DNA of 33,699 nucleotides from Chara braunii (taxonomy: Eukaryota > Streptophyta > Charophyceae > Charales > Characeae), in contig BFEA01000070.1 in NCBI GenBank assembly GCA_003427395.1, forward strand, positions 2,860,023 through 2,893,721. Reading direction: 5' to 3'. The position numbers and the translations under genes were made by a program. The stretch's first letter is position 1; each line of letters starts with the position of its first letter. Shown piece after piece: positions 18,906 to 28,675 of this stretch. The notes beneath the pieces are model-generated. The model had not been told where the DNA came from and made no database searches. It saw nothing but the letters and a program-made list of their open reading frames with translations.

Positions 18906-19760
18906 CTCCATCTTCTTCTTCTACAATGCACTTGGCGCAGTCTTGTGACCAGGTTCATCCCGTTTTCAAACCTTCCCCTCTCTGATCCTCCGAGCCTCTC
19001 TCGGTCACGCTTCACGCAGACGGGCATCCCAAACCCGTTCTCCCTTTCCGCTGTCGCATCTCTCCCCCACTGCTGTGCAGCGCTGCCCGTAGCTCCGCTG
19101 CTTATCGCTGCGCTGCTCGCCTGCTTGCGCTACTAGCTCGTCGCCCATCGCACTCCACTCCTCCCTGACATCACCGCTCTCCACGCCACCATTCCGCTAG
19201 TGCTCCGAGTTGCGCTGCCTCGGCCAGCCCCTTCGCCACCGCCCATTCCTCCTCCTCGTGAGCTCCGTCACCTTAACTCCCTAACGCATCCAGCCCGGAA
19301 CAGCGCCGGGTTCATTCAGCCCTCCCCCTTCTGCCTGCCAGGTGCTGCCCGTCGCTCCTCCATCTAGTCTCACCGGTTTAGCGCCCGCCGTCCGCTGCGT
19401 GACCGCCCCGCCCGTTACTACACAGCGCCATCTGGTCGGACGGCGCCCCTCGTCCGCTTGCCTTCAACCGCCGAGTTGCCCAGTGCCCGGCTCCGCCACC
19501 ACCCTCTCGCTCCGCACGCACGTGGCGCCCAATCCGTCCCGATTCACTCCACCCTGGCCGATGCTCGTTGCCCCCTGCCCGGCTACGCTTGTCGTTCCCG
19601 GTTGGTCCTCCCGTCACTCCCCTTCCTCGGTGACGTCACCGCGGCCCTCCGGTGCTGCACTGTTCGACTAACAGCCGAGTGTCGGACCTCCCCCGATATA
19701 TGCGTATCCCCCCTGCCCAGGGGTCATACAAATCTTTGTTGTATCGTCCCGATCTTAATG
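18906..19760. other. C/T-rich plus strand, no gene recognised
   Basis: Long pyrimidine-biased stretch giving open frames rich in Ser, Pro, Leu and Arg on the plus strand. The biased composition explains the open frames; I see no domain, membrane segment pattern or homologous repeat. Confidence 0.45.
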
Positions 19761-19763
19761 AAT

Positions 19764-19962
19764 GTCCCGAAGGACGCGGCCGGGGCGATGCCCCGTGGCT
19801 CCCCTGAAGGCCACGCGGCTTCCGCCTTTCCCCCACTCCCTTCCGCTTCTCCCATCCATGCACGTACCCGGCCCGGATTCGTACCGGGTCCGCCTTGGTC
19901 TGCGTCCCAGCAGTTCAGGGGTGTACCCTCGGAGCTATGCTTCTGGGTGTTAATTATACCCA
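19764..19962. other. Cluster of short perfect hairpins
   Basis: GTCC-CGAA-GGAC (19764-19775), CGGGGC-GAT-GCCCCG (19781-19795), GTGGC/GCCAC (19795-19814), ACCCGG/CCGGGT (19866-19889) and TGGGT/ACCCA (19944-19962) follow one another in 200 bp. Confidence 0.75.
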
Positions 19963-20232
19963 CGGTACCACATCCCAAGGCGACACGGGATATGGTCAAA
20001 CAAATAGAAAGGAGGCATATATAAAAAAAACTACAACTTCGGCGCAGTCACGAAAACAGTTTGCAGTTGCACTTCAAGCAATCCCGCGAATTCCACACAT
20101 GGCCCCGCGGATCGGGCCCACCGCCGCGCCTGCGAACAAAACCGAGGGGGATAACCTTGGCGGGCCCTCAACCCCGTCGGTTCCTTCCACAACGCTCCGT
20201 TGCAGTCGCTGCACCGATGCCCTCTGGCCTCG

Positions 20233-20690
20233 ATCCCCGAACCTCCGTCTCCCGAATTCGATGTCGTAACCAATAGGACTAGCCCCAAGCTTGGAGTTAG
20301 CCTACGCAAAACCCAATAGAAGTGATGCGGCGCAGTGCCTAGGCCAGAAAGACGGCCTGGACATAATCTTTGCCTGTAATCAAACCCACGACCGCTAAGT
20401 ATCCACACCGGCCTACCCAAACCGTGTCGTAGCCGCCCCCGCGCCGACGCCCACCGACTCGATCCCTGAACCACCGTAGCAATAGTTCAACACCATAACT
20501 TATAGGGCTAAGCCCAAGCCTGAGATAGATGGGCGCGGACTCCGATATGAAGTGGTGTCGCCCGGTGCCTAGGCCTGGGAAGTACAGCCTACGCCCCTTT
20601 CCTATCTACAACCAGCACGCCGTCGCTAGGCACCCGCACCGGCTTACCCGGACCGCGCCGTGGCTGCCCCGCGCGCCATCCTATACGCCC
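20233..20690. repeat. Two-copy tandem repeat, about 227 bp
   Basis: Units start CGATCCCCGAACC (20233) and CGATCCCTGAACC (20460). Shared blocks: GCCCAAGCYTG, GTGCCTAGGCC, ACCAGC/ACGACCGCTA, CACCGGCYTACCC and CGTGTCGTAGCC/CGCCGTGGCTGCC. Upstream sequence (20160-20232) may be part of a third unit. Confidence 0.75.
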
Positions 20691-20991
20691 TATTTACCGC
20701 ACAAGGTCGCACCGTCGATGTCGATGTCATCGTCCTCTCACGAGTGCTCGCCCCGGTCGAACGTACCAATCAAAGGAAGATATCCTAACTTCCTGCCTAC
20801 TCAAAAATAAATAGGTATTAATAATATTATTAAACAAAACGACCGACGTCCATGCCGACTTTATGATCAACAACAGAAAAGAATCACGCGCGCCCACGCA
20901 CTCTCTATTGTAGTCCACCACCCTGTCAACCGTAACTCTCAGACGCAGCTATTTTAAACCACACTATTTTCTGTCACTTGCAAAAACCAGG

Positions 20992-21017
20992 GCGGATACC
21001 CTTGTAAGGGTATTCGC
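20992..21017 (+). other. Palindrome with core ACCCTTGTAAGGGT
   Basis: GCGGATACCCTT pairs with AAGGGTATTCGC around GT (one G-U pair). The same core recurs at 30921-30942 with different but complementary outer arms. Confidence 0.85.
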
Positions 21018-21169
21018 GCCAACAGCGTATCCCTGCTAAGCTACTGACCCACGTGCGAAGGCTTTTACATGCAGTTGCAGAGGTAGGCCAGCCGATGACG
21101 TTTTCTCGATCTCCGTAGCATAGGCATACGCGCGGTAGAACGTCTTAAGACTGACCCGTTTATCGTGCC

Positions 21170-21189
21170 CTGAGGTGCTCACTCCTCGG
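21170..21189 (+). other. Hairpin in element B (partner of 13970-13991)
   Basis: CTGAGG (21170-21175) pairs with CCTCGG (21184-21189), 8-nt loop TGCTCACT. Homologous position to the element A hairpin with altered stem bases. Confidence 0.55.
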
Positions 21190-21385
21190 ATCGATTATCT
21201 AATCAGGTCGACTTGTTCGGACTGTCTTCCACGCTTAGCAACTATGACAATAATTCTATATTTATTTTATTAACCATTTTAGAGAGTCAGAGTCGAAACC
21301 CTTTAGTAATCTCTCACTCTCTCAATATCTCAAACAGGCTTCTAGACAATAGTTCTCCAAGCTAAGACCAACTACGATCTTAGTC

Positions 21386-21390
<5 letters not shown>

Positions 21391-21473
<83 letters not shown>
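21391..21473. repeat. (TA)n microsatellite
   Basis: Uninterrupted TA dinucleotides, over 40 repeats, directly adjoining a truncated hammerhead-element copy. Confidence 0.95.
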
Positions 21474-21475
<2 letters not shown>

Positions 21476-21567
21476 TCAAGTTGAACTGCCCGGTAAANGA
21501 ACTGCCCGGTAAACCGTAGGCAGAGAGGGAGAAGAGGACAACAAACGAGGGGCTGTGACAAACTGTT
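21474..21567 (-). mobile_element. Truncated hammerhead-element copy with internal N
   Basis: Reverse complement of the element arm from CAGTTTGTCACAGCCCC through the T/C-rich segment and CTACGGTTTACCGGGCAGTTC to CGATATATA. All of the ribozyme core is missing. GAACTGCCCGGTAAA is present twice around the N at 21498, probably an assembly join. Confidence 0.75.
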
Positions 21568-21861
21568 TATATATGTATATAAGTATGTTTGTCAATCAGG
21601 GGAGCTGTATGAGCGGTGAACCTCACTTTCACAATTGTTGTGCCCCGTCGCCCGAATATCCCAAGTGATCTCAAGGTTCAGAAGACAGCACAGATGTGCA
21701 ACACCTGTGCAGATGCAAGAAACCACATACAAGCGTACAGATGCAGACACAGAATGCGCTACAAGAGTCAACCTTAATCCCATTCATAGCAAGTCCCTTA
21801 CACCCCAAAATCTTAAAAGACAACATTCCTTCCTAAACCTGACTCCTTTTACCCCAACCCT

Positions 21862-22086
21862 TCACATTTTCAAAGACCCCTGAGTGTGATTTTGACAATT
21901 TTTGGCATAGATACAGGGGGAAGATTTATCTGCTTCCTTCTTAGATCTTGTATTAGGTGTGGGTATCAAGCCATATGGAAGTTGAGTCGGAAGTTTTACC
22001 GACCTGTTATCCAGAGATAACAGAATTTGCAGTTCCTTATGGATTTCCTCCGTAGTCCTCTCCAAGAGTGATGAACCTGTAGACAC
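21862..22086 (-). pseudogene. Possible retroelement ORF fragment in element B
   Basis: A 74-codon frame with hydrophilic, protein-like sequence: LLERTTEEIHKELQILLSLD, then RSVKLPTQLPYGLIPTPNTR and SKKEADKSSP. The element A equivalent reads EDHLLLSLITEDDADSSVDD in a broken frame, which supports former coding but gives no family. I recognise no domain. Confidence 0.25.
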
Positions 22087-22533
22087 AACATGATCCGAAA
22101 GAATCTCAGCATCCTCTCTTTGGGTCCTAGAAGATCCCTTCTAGACTTGTGACCCAAAGTTTTGTGCATGTCGTCGACCTACTGCCTAACTTCTACACTG
22201 ATCTAACTGTCAGTCCGCTACCAAGTCGGTCCAGGCGACGAACAAGTCCCTGCGGTTCTTACTTAGTTTCCCTCTTTTTATGAGCCTCATGTCCCTAATG
22301 ACCTCAAGCAATACCATTCATCAATTCAGAAAGGAAATCATATGATAGAGATCAGTTCAGAATCTCAAGGTTGATAAGTCTCTCTGAGTCAAGATCTCAC
22401 TAATCCTTTCTCACTGGAATAAGTGAGTTAGCAATGGGTTGAATTAGTTATATGGAAACAGGCATCTGGCAGTGGATTGATCAGGATACATTCAAACTTT
22501 GTCGGTATCTGGCGTGGACAGTATAATTTATTA

Positions 22534-23246
22534 TGGTGATGAGGCAGGCTTCTTAGAGCCTCGCTACTCTCGATCGCCTAGTATATAATAAATATGGCAA
22601 TGAGGCAGGCTTCTTAGAGCCTCGCTTCTCTCGATCGTCTAGTATATTTATATAGATATAGATATGGCGATGAGGCAGGCTTCCCAGAGCCTCACTTCTC
22701 TCGATCGCCTAGTATATATATATAGATATAGATATAGATATGGCGATGAGGCAGGCTTCTTAGAGTCTCGCTCCTCTCGATCGCCTAGTATACATATAGA
22801 TATGACGATGAGGCAGGCTTCCTAGAGCCTCGCTTCTCTCGATCGCCTAGTATACATATAGATATGACGATGAGGCAGCCTTTTTAGAGCCTCGCGTCTC
22901 TCGATCACCTAGTATAGATATAGATATGGCGATGAGGCAGGTTTCCTAGAGCCTCGTTTTTCTCGATCGCCTAGTATATATATATAGATATAGATATGGC
23001 GATGAGGCAGGCTTCCTAGAGCCTTGCTCCTCTCGATCGCCTAGTATATATAGATGTATAGATATGGCGATGAGGCAGGCTTCTTAGAGCCTCGCTCCTC
23101 TCAATCGCCTAGTATATATATAGATAAAGCGATATGGCGATGAGGCAGGCTTCTTAGAGCCTAGCTCCTCTCGATCGCCTAGTATACATAGATAGATACA
23201 TATGGCGATGAGGCAGGCTTCTTAGAGCCTCGCTCCTCTCGATCGC

Positions 23247-23290
<44 letters not shown>

Positions 23291-23668
23291 GATGAGGCAG
23301 GCTTCTTAGAGCTTCACTTCTCTCGGTCGCCTAGTATGTATATAGATATAGATATATGGCAATGAGGCAGGCTTCATAGAGTCTCGCTCCTCTCAATCGC
23401 ATAGTATATATAGATAGATATGGCGACGAGTCAGGCTTCGTAGAGCCTCGCTCCTCTCGATCGCCTAGTATATGTATATAGATTGATATATGGTGATGAG
23501 GCAGGCTTCATAGATCCTCGCTCCTCTCGATCGCCTAGTATACATATATAGATAGATATATGACGATGAGGCAGGCTTCATAGAGCTTCGCTCCTCTCGA
23601 TCGCCTAGTATATATAGATATGGCGATGAGGCAAGCTTCATAGAGCCTCGCTCCTCTCGATCGCCTCG
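22534..23668 (+). repeat. 17-unit hairpin minisatellite, about 68 bp per unit
   Basis: Units start at 22534, 22595, 22665, 22741, 22803, 22865, 22927, 22997, 23065, 23135, 23203, 23287, 23357, 23421, 23491, 23561 and 23621. Each has a conserved core of about 46 bp and an A/T-rich spacer (TAGTATATATAGATATAGATAT-like) that varies in length, expanding to (TA)n at 23250-23287. In the core, GGCGAT pairs with ATCGCC and GAGGC with GCCTC, giving a two-part hairpin with loop AGGCTTCTTAGA. Most substitutions are not compensatory. Confidence 0.95.
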
Positions 23669-24197
23669 TATATGTATATATAAATATGGATACGGCTATG
23701 CCCCGTCCCAGCCCTTGAACCATTCGGAAGTCTTTAGGGTCACACAGGTGGGTCATACGGGACTTACACCTTATGTTCCCAAACCCATCCGGCTGATCTA
23801 AGCTGAGTTAGTCCGGACCCTTTTTGTACATAGATATGGGTTAGTCATTAGGGCAAGGTTAGTTGAGGCAACCCATCATACCAGAAGGTTTTGTCACTCA
23901 AGTTTGACAACACTCTCATGATCCTCAACCCTTTATCCCATGGTCAGGTGACCTATAGGCGAGGGAAGGTCGTCAGAAATCAATGGTCATCACACCCCAA
24001 AGAAACACCCAGTCAGATCACGCTTTTCTTCCTTTTACTCAAGCATTATTGTCACCCCTTTCAGGTTTAGCCTTGAAGGGTCCCCGACTTCGAGTACTTT
24101 ATTTATTAACACAGGCATAGGTAGCTGCCTAAAGGTAATGGATTTAGGGTTTAGGGTTTATGTCGAAGTACACATACCTCAATGTTCCCTGCCTCCA

Positions 24198-24214
24198 GAG
24201 TTCCGCCTGAACTC
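24198..24214 (+). other. Hairpin GAGTTC-CGCCT-GAACTC (element B)
   Basis: Same loop and flanks as 17049-17065; three stem positions changed on both arms with pairing kept. Confidence 0.85.
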
Positions 24215-24540
24215 CGGCAAAGCTCCAGCAATCGCCCTGTCACCGATCATGTATGAATCGTGCAATCGATTGCTGACCCTTAGATTAAGTTGGGGCTATG
24301 ATTAATCAATGGGAATCATGTCACCAATCAATCAGACCGAGGAGGCAGGCATCTGAGAGGACGAAGCATAGATAGTACGGAGGATGATGGAGGAGGTGGG
24401 CATCATCACAAGTGATGGCGTCTCCCTCCTTCCCAATGCCCCATTTTCTTTTCATATCCTGCCTTGTATGATGTCTAGTGATACCAATAGCAGAAATAAG
24501 CAAGCGATAATGATTGATAATAATAAAAATAAATAAAATA
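24215..24540. other. No recognisable feature
   Basis: Mixed sequence leading into an A/T-rich microsatellite. I see no gene. Confidence 0.45.
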
Positions 24541-24607
<67 letters not shown>

Positions 24608-24608
24608 G
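24541..24608. repeat. (AAT)n microsatellite
   Basis: More than 20 AAT trinucleotides; yields poly-Asn, poly-Leu or poly-Tyr in the overlapping frames, which are artefacts. Confidence 0.95.
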
Positions 24609-25029
24609 CAATAATAATGAACTGTTTTCAACTTCTCAGAAGCAGATGCAGATCCCAAAGCTTAACCCTTGTGTACTAGAACTTCGCAACTTGTGTTTTG
24701 GTAGTCGATTGTTGTTTGTCGCAGGTCCGTCTATCTGTCGGGGTTCGCCCTGTAGGTTAGTCAAGTAGAGGTCACAGTTGTGTAGGAATCGAAGTTGCAG
24801 CAATCCTGAAAGATCAAGGTCACGGCTGCTACAAACTTGAAAGCCCGGTCTACAGACTTCCAGAAAGTCCAAATGCGACCTCTCGGGTGCTGCTCACGCT
24901 AGACTAGAAGCAAATGGGCAAGTGGCGAGGCTATCCCCGGTAGGCCAGCAGTGCGACTGTAATGAGTTGGCGGTACATCCCCATGCAGTCAGCGGTACAG
25001 TCCCAGTGAATCCAGGTCTAGTTGAGCAA

Positions 25030-25270
25030 TTACCATTCGAGACAGCGAGCACTCGGGGCCGATGGAAAGAGCAGGTGGGTCCCAAACAGAAGTATAAATC
25101 AAGATGCAGCGCCAAGTCATTCACTCTTAACTGCATAGGCCATGCGGAAGCGCTGCTACCACATTTTTGTGCAACGGTCGTCTGCAGATGCCCTGAGAGT
25201 GCAGTGGGCAAGGAAGAAGAGTGCAGCCATAGGCTAGTGGTAGGGCGGTCATAGTCGCGATAGCTAGTAG
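25030..25270. repeat. Duplicated block, copy 1
   Basis: Aligns with 25595-25830: GTATAAATCAAGATGCAG, GTCATTCA, GCAACGGTCGTCTGCAGATG, GTAGTGGGYAAGGAAG and CCATAGG. Period about 565 bp. Plus-strand ORFs in both copies are related but differ by frame changes, so I do not call a gene. Confidence 0.7.
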
Positions 25271-25310
25271 CTAGTGTATAGTATGCGCGTGTGTTGCATG
25301 ATACTGCGTA

Positions 25311-25510
25311 TGCGACTGTGTACTGGTCACTGCGCACTGTGTATCTATGTCCCCGTGCACTTTGTACCTGCGTCACCGTGCAATGTGTATCTGCGTCACC
25401 TTTACGGTGCACTGTGTCATTGTGAGTGTGACTGTGTCTTGTATGTGTTGCACTGTGTCCGCGTGACTATGACTGGGTCTGTGTAAGTGTGTATCTGTGT
25501 CACCCTGCTC
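25311..25510. repeat. Degenerate G/T-rich minisatellite
   Basis: Irregular units of about 22-30 bp of the type GCACTGTGTATCTGCGTCACC between the two duplicated blocks. Confidence 0.6.
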
Positions 25511-25594
25511 ACCATTGTGCCTTTCACCAGGTTTGTGTCACGGTGACTGCATGGGTGTGTTTTCACTGCGTGTACGCATGTCCCAATCTGGTTC

Positions 25595-25830
25595 AGCAAG
25601 TACCACGAGGGACTGTGATCACCATGGTCCGGTGGTACAGGTCAGTACAAACAAGAGTTTTAAATCGAGATGTAGTGTCGAGTCATTCATTCATCCCCGC
25701 GTAAGCCACACAGAGCCGCGGCTACAACGGCTCGTGCAAACGGTGGCCTGCAAATGCCTGGGGAATGTAGTGGGTAAGGAAGTAACCATAGGATGGGGTA
25801 GGTGGCGACGACCATAGCTGGTAGAGTATA
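25595..25830. repeat. Duplicated block, copy 2
   Basis: Diverged copy of 25030-25270: TTTTAAATCGAGATGTAG, GTCATTCATT, GCAAACGGTGGCCTGCAAATG, GTAGTGGGTAAGGAAG and CCATAGG. Confidence 0.7.
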
Positions 25831-26340
25831 GCGTGTGTGTGTGTCTGTGTACCGTCACCGTGTGACAGCATGTGTTACTGTGTGTCTGTCTGTCTGTTGC
25901 GTTGATATCTCTTGCTAAAGGTTCAGATTCAGACTTTGTTTGCTGTGTTTTCTTAATATGGTTGTGATCAAGCGATCTCGCATGCATGTGTGTCCCGTAC
26001 TTACTTGCTAAGTTTTGATGCTATGTGTGCAGGTACATGTGCGTGTGGGCGAGTCTCAGTTTGGTGGGCTAGGGTGATGTCATGGATAATTGGGCCGGGG
26101 AGGTTGTGTTGGAAGTAGCCTCCAACTATAGGAGTGTCGCTGATGCTATTGTATGAGTGAGTTTTATGGATGTGCCAGATTAGTTTCTCAGACTTACTGA
26201 CATTCTGTAAGGGCTTTGGACCGACATCCTGCAAGGATTGCAAGGTTGGTGTGAGTAAAGTTGGCTACTTTTCTCAGGGCAGGGTTGACTCTGGGCGACG
26301 TGATAAGCTAGTATCCATCAATAGAATACGTCCTGGCCAG

Positions 26341-26391
26341 ACTGTCGATGTTCAACCTCCTGATGAATCCGTGAAAGTCCGACGAAACAGT
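26341..26391 (+). ncRNA. Hammerhead ribozyme, type III (copy 3)
   Basis: Core CUGAUGA at 26360-26366 and GAA at 26384-26386. Stem III is ACTGT (26341-26345) with ACAGT (26387-26391), five Watson-Crick pairs. The cleavage trinucleotide is the canonical GUC (26344-26346), cut predicted after 26346. Stem I is 26347-26359 (G-C, A-U, mismatch, G-C, U-A). Stem II (26367-26383) is weak: an A/C mismatch then U-A and C-G. Core and cleavage site are better preserved than in the copies at 55 and 563. A CA microsatellite follows. Confidence 0.65.
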
Positions 26392-26395
26392 ATGA

Positions 26396-26470
26396 CACAT
26401 GACACCACACACATGCACACACACTCACACACACAGACACACACACACACACAGTCCTACACACACACTT
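26396..26470. repeat. Interrupted (CA)n microsatellite
   Basis: CA repeats with interruptions, directly after the hammerhead. The first hammerhead element is also next to a CA tract (1-35). Confidence 0.9.
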
Positions 26471-26940
26471 TTCTCAGGGGTGTCGCTACTTTTGGCGACA
26501 TAATCAGTCCTCTGCCGTCAGTCAAATGCAGCCTGGGCAGACTGTCAGCATCAACAACCGAAGTACATAAAGATGTTCACCTATGCAGACCATCACCAAT
26601 ACATGGTATGTGCCTTCACATCATCATCCTCGTCCCTCTTTCTCTTTCTCTGATTGCAAACGGCGCAGGCGTTCCTACCAGGTAAGTCACATTCTCTCTC
26701 TCTCTCTCTTTCTCATCTCTTTGTCTTACCTCTATTTTCTCTTTGTCTTCTTGCTTTCTATTCTCTCACATGTGTTGTCCCTCTCTAGCACGCTATATCG
26801 TTTATCTCTCTGTGCGACGTCATTCTCTTCCTTACTCTCATGCGGTGTTCCAATGCCCGCACGTCCCCCCCCCCTACCATGCTTATTTTTTCGAACATAC
26901 ACACTAGTCGGAAGTGCTACAGTAATAGAGAATCAATAAT
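26471..26940. other. No gene; partial copy of ribozyme upstream flank
   Basis: 26462-26560 repeats parts of 26264-26360: CTTTTCTCAGG, GGCGACRT, CCTGGSCAGACTGTC, then TCAACAACC. It lacks the CTGATGA and GAAA core. A donor-like AG/GTAAGT follows at 26681. Confidence 0.5.
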
Positions 26941-26960
26941 GATAATAGTAATTTAATAGT

Positions 26961-26973
26961 AATAATAATAATG

Positions 26974-27013
<40 letters not shown>
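26961..27013. repeat. (AAT)n microsatellite
   Basis: AAT trinucleotides with one GAT interruption. Confidence 0.95.
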
Positions 27014-27017
<4 letters not shown>

Positions 27018-27361
27018 TAAAAAAAAATTAAACGACACAAGACCAGATAGTCGTGACCTCGAACCGAACGCAGAATTGCTTCGCAAGTTTCACTAAATAA
27101 GAGCACACAAAAAGTTCATAATTGACAATACAGGAATAGTCTCATCATCATCATCAACGAAGAACCAATGTTGATATCCTACTTGGCGCTCTGCGCCCAG
27201 ACTTCGAATGACAGATCCTATCTAGCCTATACTACGACGGTGAGGATGACAACAAAAACTCTCCTAAAGTACGAGCAGATATCGGCCTGTGTCGTTCGCC
27301 TCACACACCAAGTATGTCTCCTGTGTCCTTCACAACCTCGATCCCCCAACACAGATGTGAC
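27014..27361. other. No recognisable feature
   Basis: Mixed sequence without convincing ORF, repeat or RNA gene. Confidence 0.45.
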
Positions 27362-27369
27362 GTGTACCT

Positions 27370-27381
27370 CTCACTCTCTCT

Positions 27382-27472
<91 letters not shown>

Positions 27473-27473
27473 N

Positions 27474-27567
<94 letters not shown>
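27370..27567. repeat. (TC)n microsatellite with (TCTA)n tail
   Basis: About 185 bp of TC dinucleotides with one N at 27473, then three TCTA units. The true length is probably collapsed or patched here. Confidence 0.95.
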
Positions 27568-27568
<1 letters not shown>

Positions 27569-27655
27569 GTAGTCTACAGATGCCAAGGTTAGGTAGCGAG
27601 AGGGTGAGGGAAAGATGGTGGACTTAGAGGGGAAAGAGGAAGACTCTCTCTTTCT
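27545..27655. repeat. Duplicated block, copy 1
   Basis: Aligns with 28557-28675: (TC)n, ATCTCGTAGTCTACAGAT, GAGGGTGAGGGA-type purines, AAGATGGTGGACTTAGAG and ACTCTCTCTTTC. Confidence 0.7.
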
Positions 27656-27849
27656 ATCACACACACACACACATTCCATCGATAGGATGAGCAAAAACGG
27701 AATGAATCTTCCGCTGAAACGTAGAAATATACACAGTTACTTTTTGATTTGCTCATTTTATCAATCCAAGTATCGCGCGGTGAGGCGTGAGTTGGAGACT
27801 TAGCTGTTGGCCAAGGTCGGAGACTTATAGTCTCTCTCTCTCTCTCATT

Positions 27850-27853
27850 CACA

Positions 27854-27920
<67 letters not shown>

Positions 27921-27942
27921 ACATACACACACACACACACAT
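27850..27942. repeat. (CA)n microsatellite
   Basis: CA dinucleotides with a few TA interruptions, preceded by (TC)n. Confidence 0.95.
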
Positions 27943-28317
27943 GAGCAGCTCCCTACGGGCATCAACATCTCCAAGATTGTCGAGCAAAGGTCCCACGTTT
28001 CAACGCCATGCATTTTCGGAGTTGCTTGATTTGGTAGGTGGTCGCTACACAATCCCTTTCCTCCTTCTTCCTCTTCTTTTCCCGTTTCTTCTCCTCCTTC
28101 GTCTTCGTCCTCCTCTTCACGGTGTTCTCCTTGCAGCTTCGCGCATGTACAACGGTAGCTTTTCATGCGCATTGCCCATGTCTGTCAGCCCGTGCACGTA
28201 TCCTCGTCGCCGCATTCATACTTCATCACTACCCGCTCACGCATCACCTCCATTTGCACGCCTGCGCGTCCTCCCCATTATGCCCCGTGCGCTCATTTCC
28301 CCATTCGTAAATCACTG

Positions 28318-28412
28318 TAATAATAATAATATGATTAATAATAATAATAATAATAATAATAACAATAATACTAATAATACTAATACTAATAATAATAATA
28401 ATAATAATAATA
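28318..28412. repeat. (AAT)n microsatellite, interrupted
   Basis: AAT trinucleotides with several ACT and ATG interruptions; read in frame they give a poly-Asn run within a 287-codon open frame. Confidence 0.9.
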
Positions 28413-28556
28413 AAAATAAAACTCAGACAATGAATGTCTATAAGCTATCTTTCTGGTCCGATAAGTACAAAACAAGGGTGCTTTGTAACGCGATATGCGC
28501 TCGGTGCCCTGCAGGGGAGTTAGTGTGCTCTCACCGTGGTAAACGCTCGAAGTGTC

Positions 28557-28675
28557 TCTCTCTCTCTCTCTTTATCTCTCGTAGTCCGCAGATACTAAAA
28601 AGTCAGACAGGGAGGGGGAGACGAAGAAGATGGTGGACTAGAAGAGGAAGAAGAAGAACACTCTCTCTCTGTTTC
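28557..28675. repeat. Duplicated block, copy 2
   Basis: Diverged copy of 27545-27655: ATCTCTCGTAGTCCGCAGAT, AAGATGGTGGACTAGAAG and ACTCTCTCTCTG. Confidence 0.7.

Larger units (their letters stand above)
20992..24214. mobile_element. Element B: collinear homologue of element A
   Basis: Contains, in the same order as element A, the GCAGAGGTAGGCCAGCCGA...TACGCGCGGTA block (21077-21139), the CTGTTATC/GATAACAG palindrome (22004-22023), a hairpin array (22534-23668) and the CCCTGCCTCCAGAG hairpin (24187-24214). The array sequence differs from that of element A. A (TA)n tract and a truncated hammerhead element interrupt it at 21391-21567. Class and strand are not proven. Confidence 0.5.

Noticed and set aside
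19458-20024. 188-codon plus-strand ORF
   Set aside because: GC-rich, low-complexity Pro/Ser/Arg composition with hairpin-forming DNA underneath; no protein-like pattern.
22534-23668. CRISPR array
   Set aside because: Repeats are regular, but the spacers are A/T-rich variants of one sequence rather than unique, there are no cas genes, and the context is eukaryotic.
24137-24160. Plant telomere-like TTTAGGG repeats
   Set aside because: Only two to three units, and the homologous site in element A has GGGTTTATAAGGG, so it is probably part of the element rather than a telomere remnant.
26170-26685. 171-codon plus-strand ORF
   Set aside because: It runs through the hammerhead ribozyme and a CA microsatellite (His-Thr repeats), so it is a chance frame.
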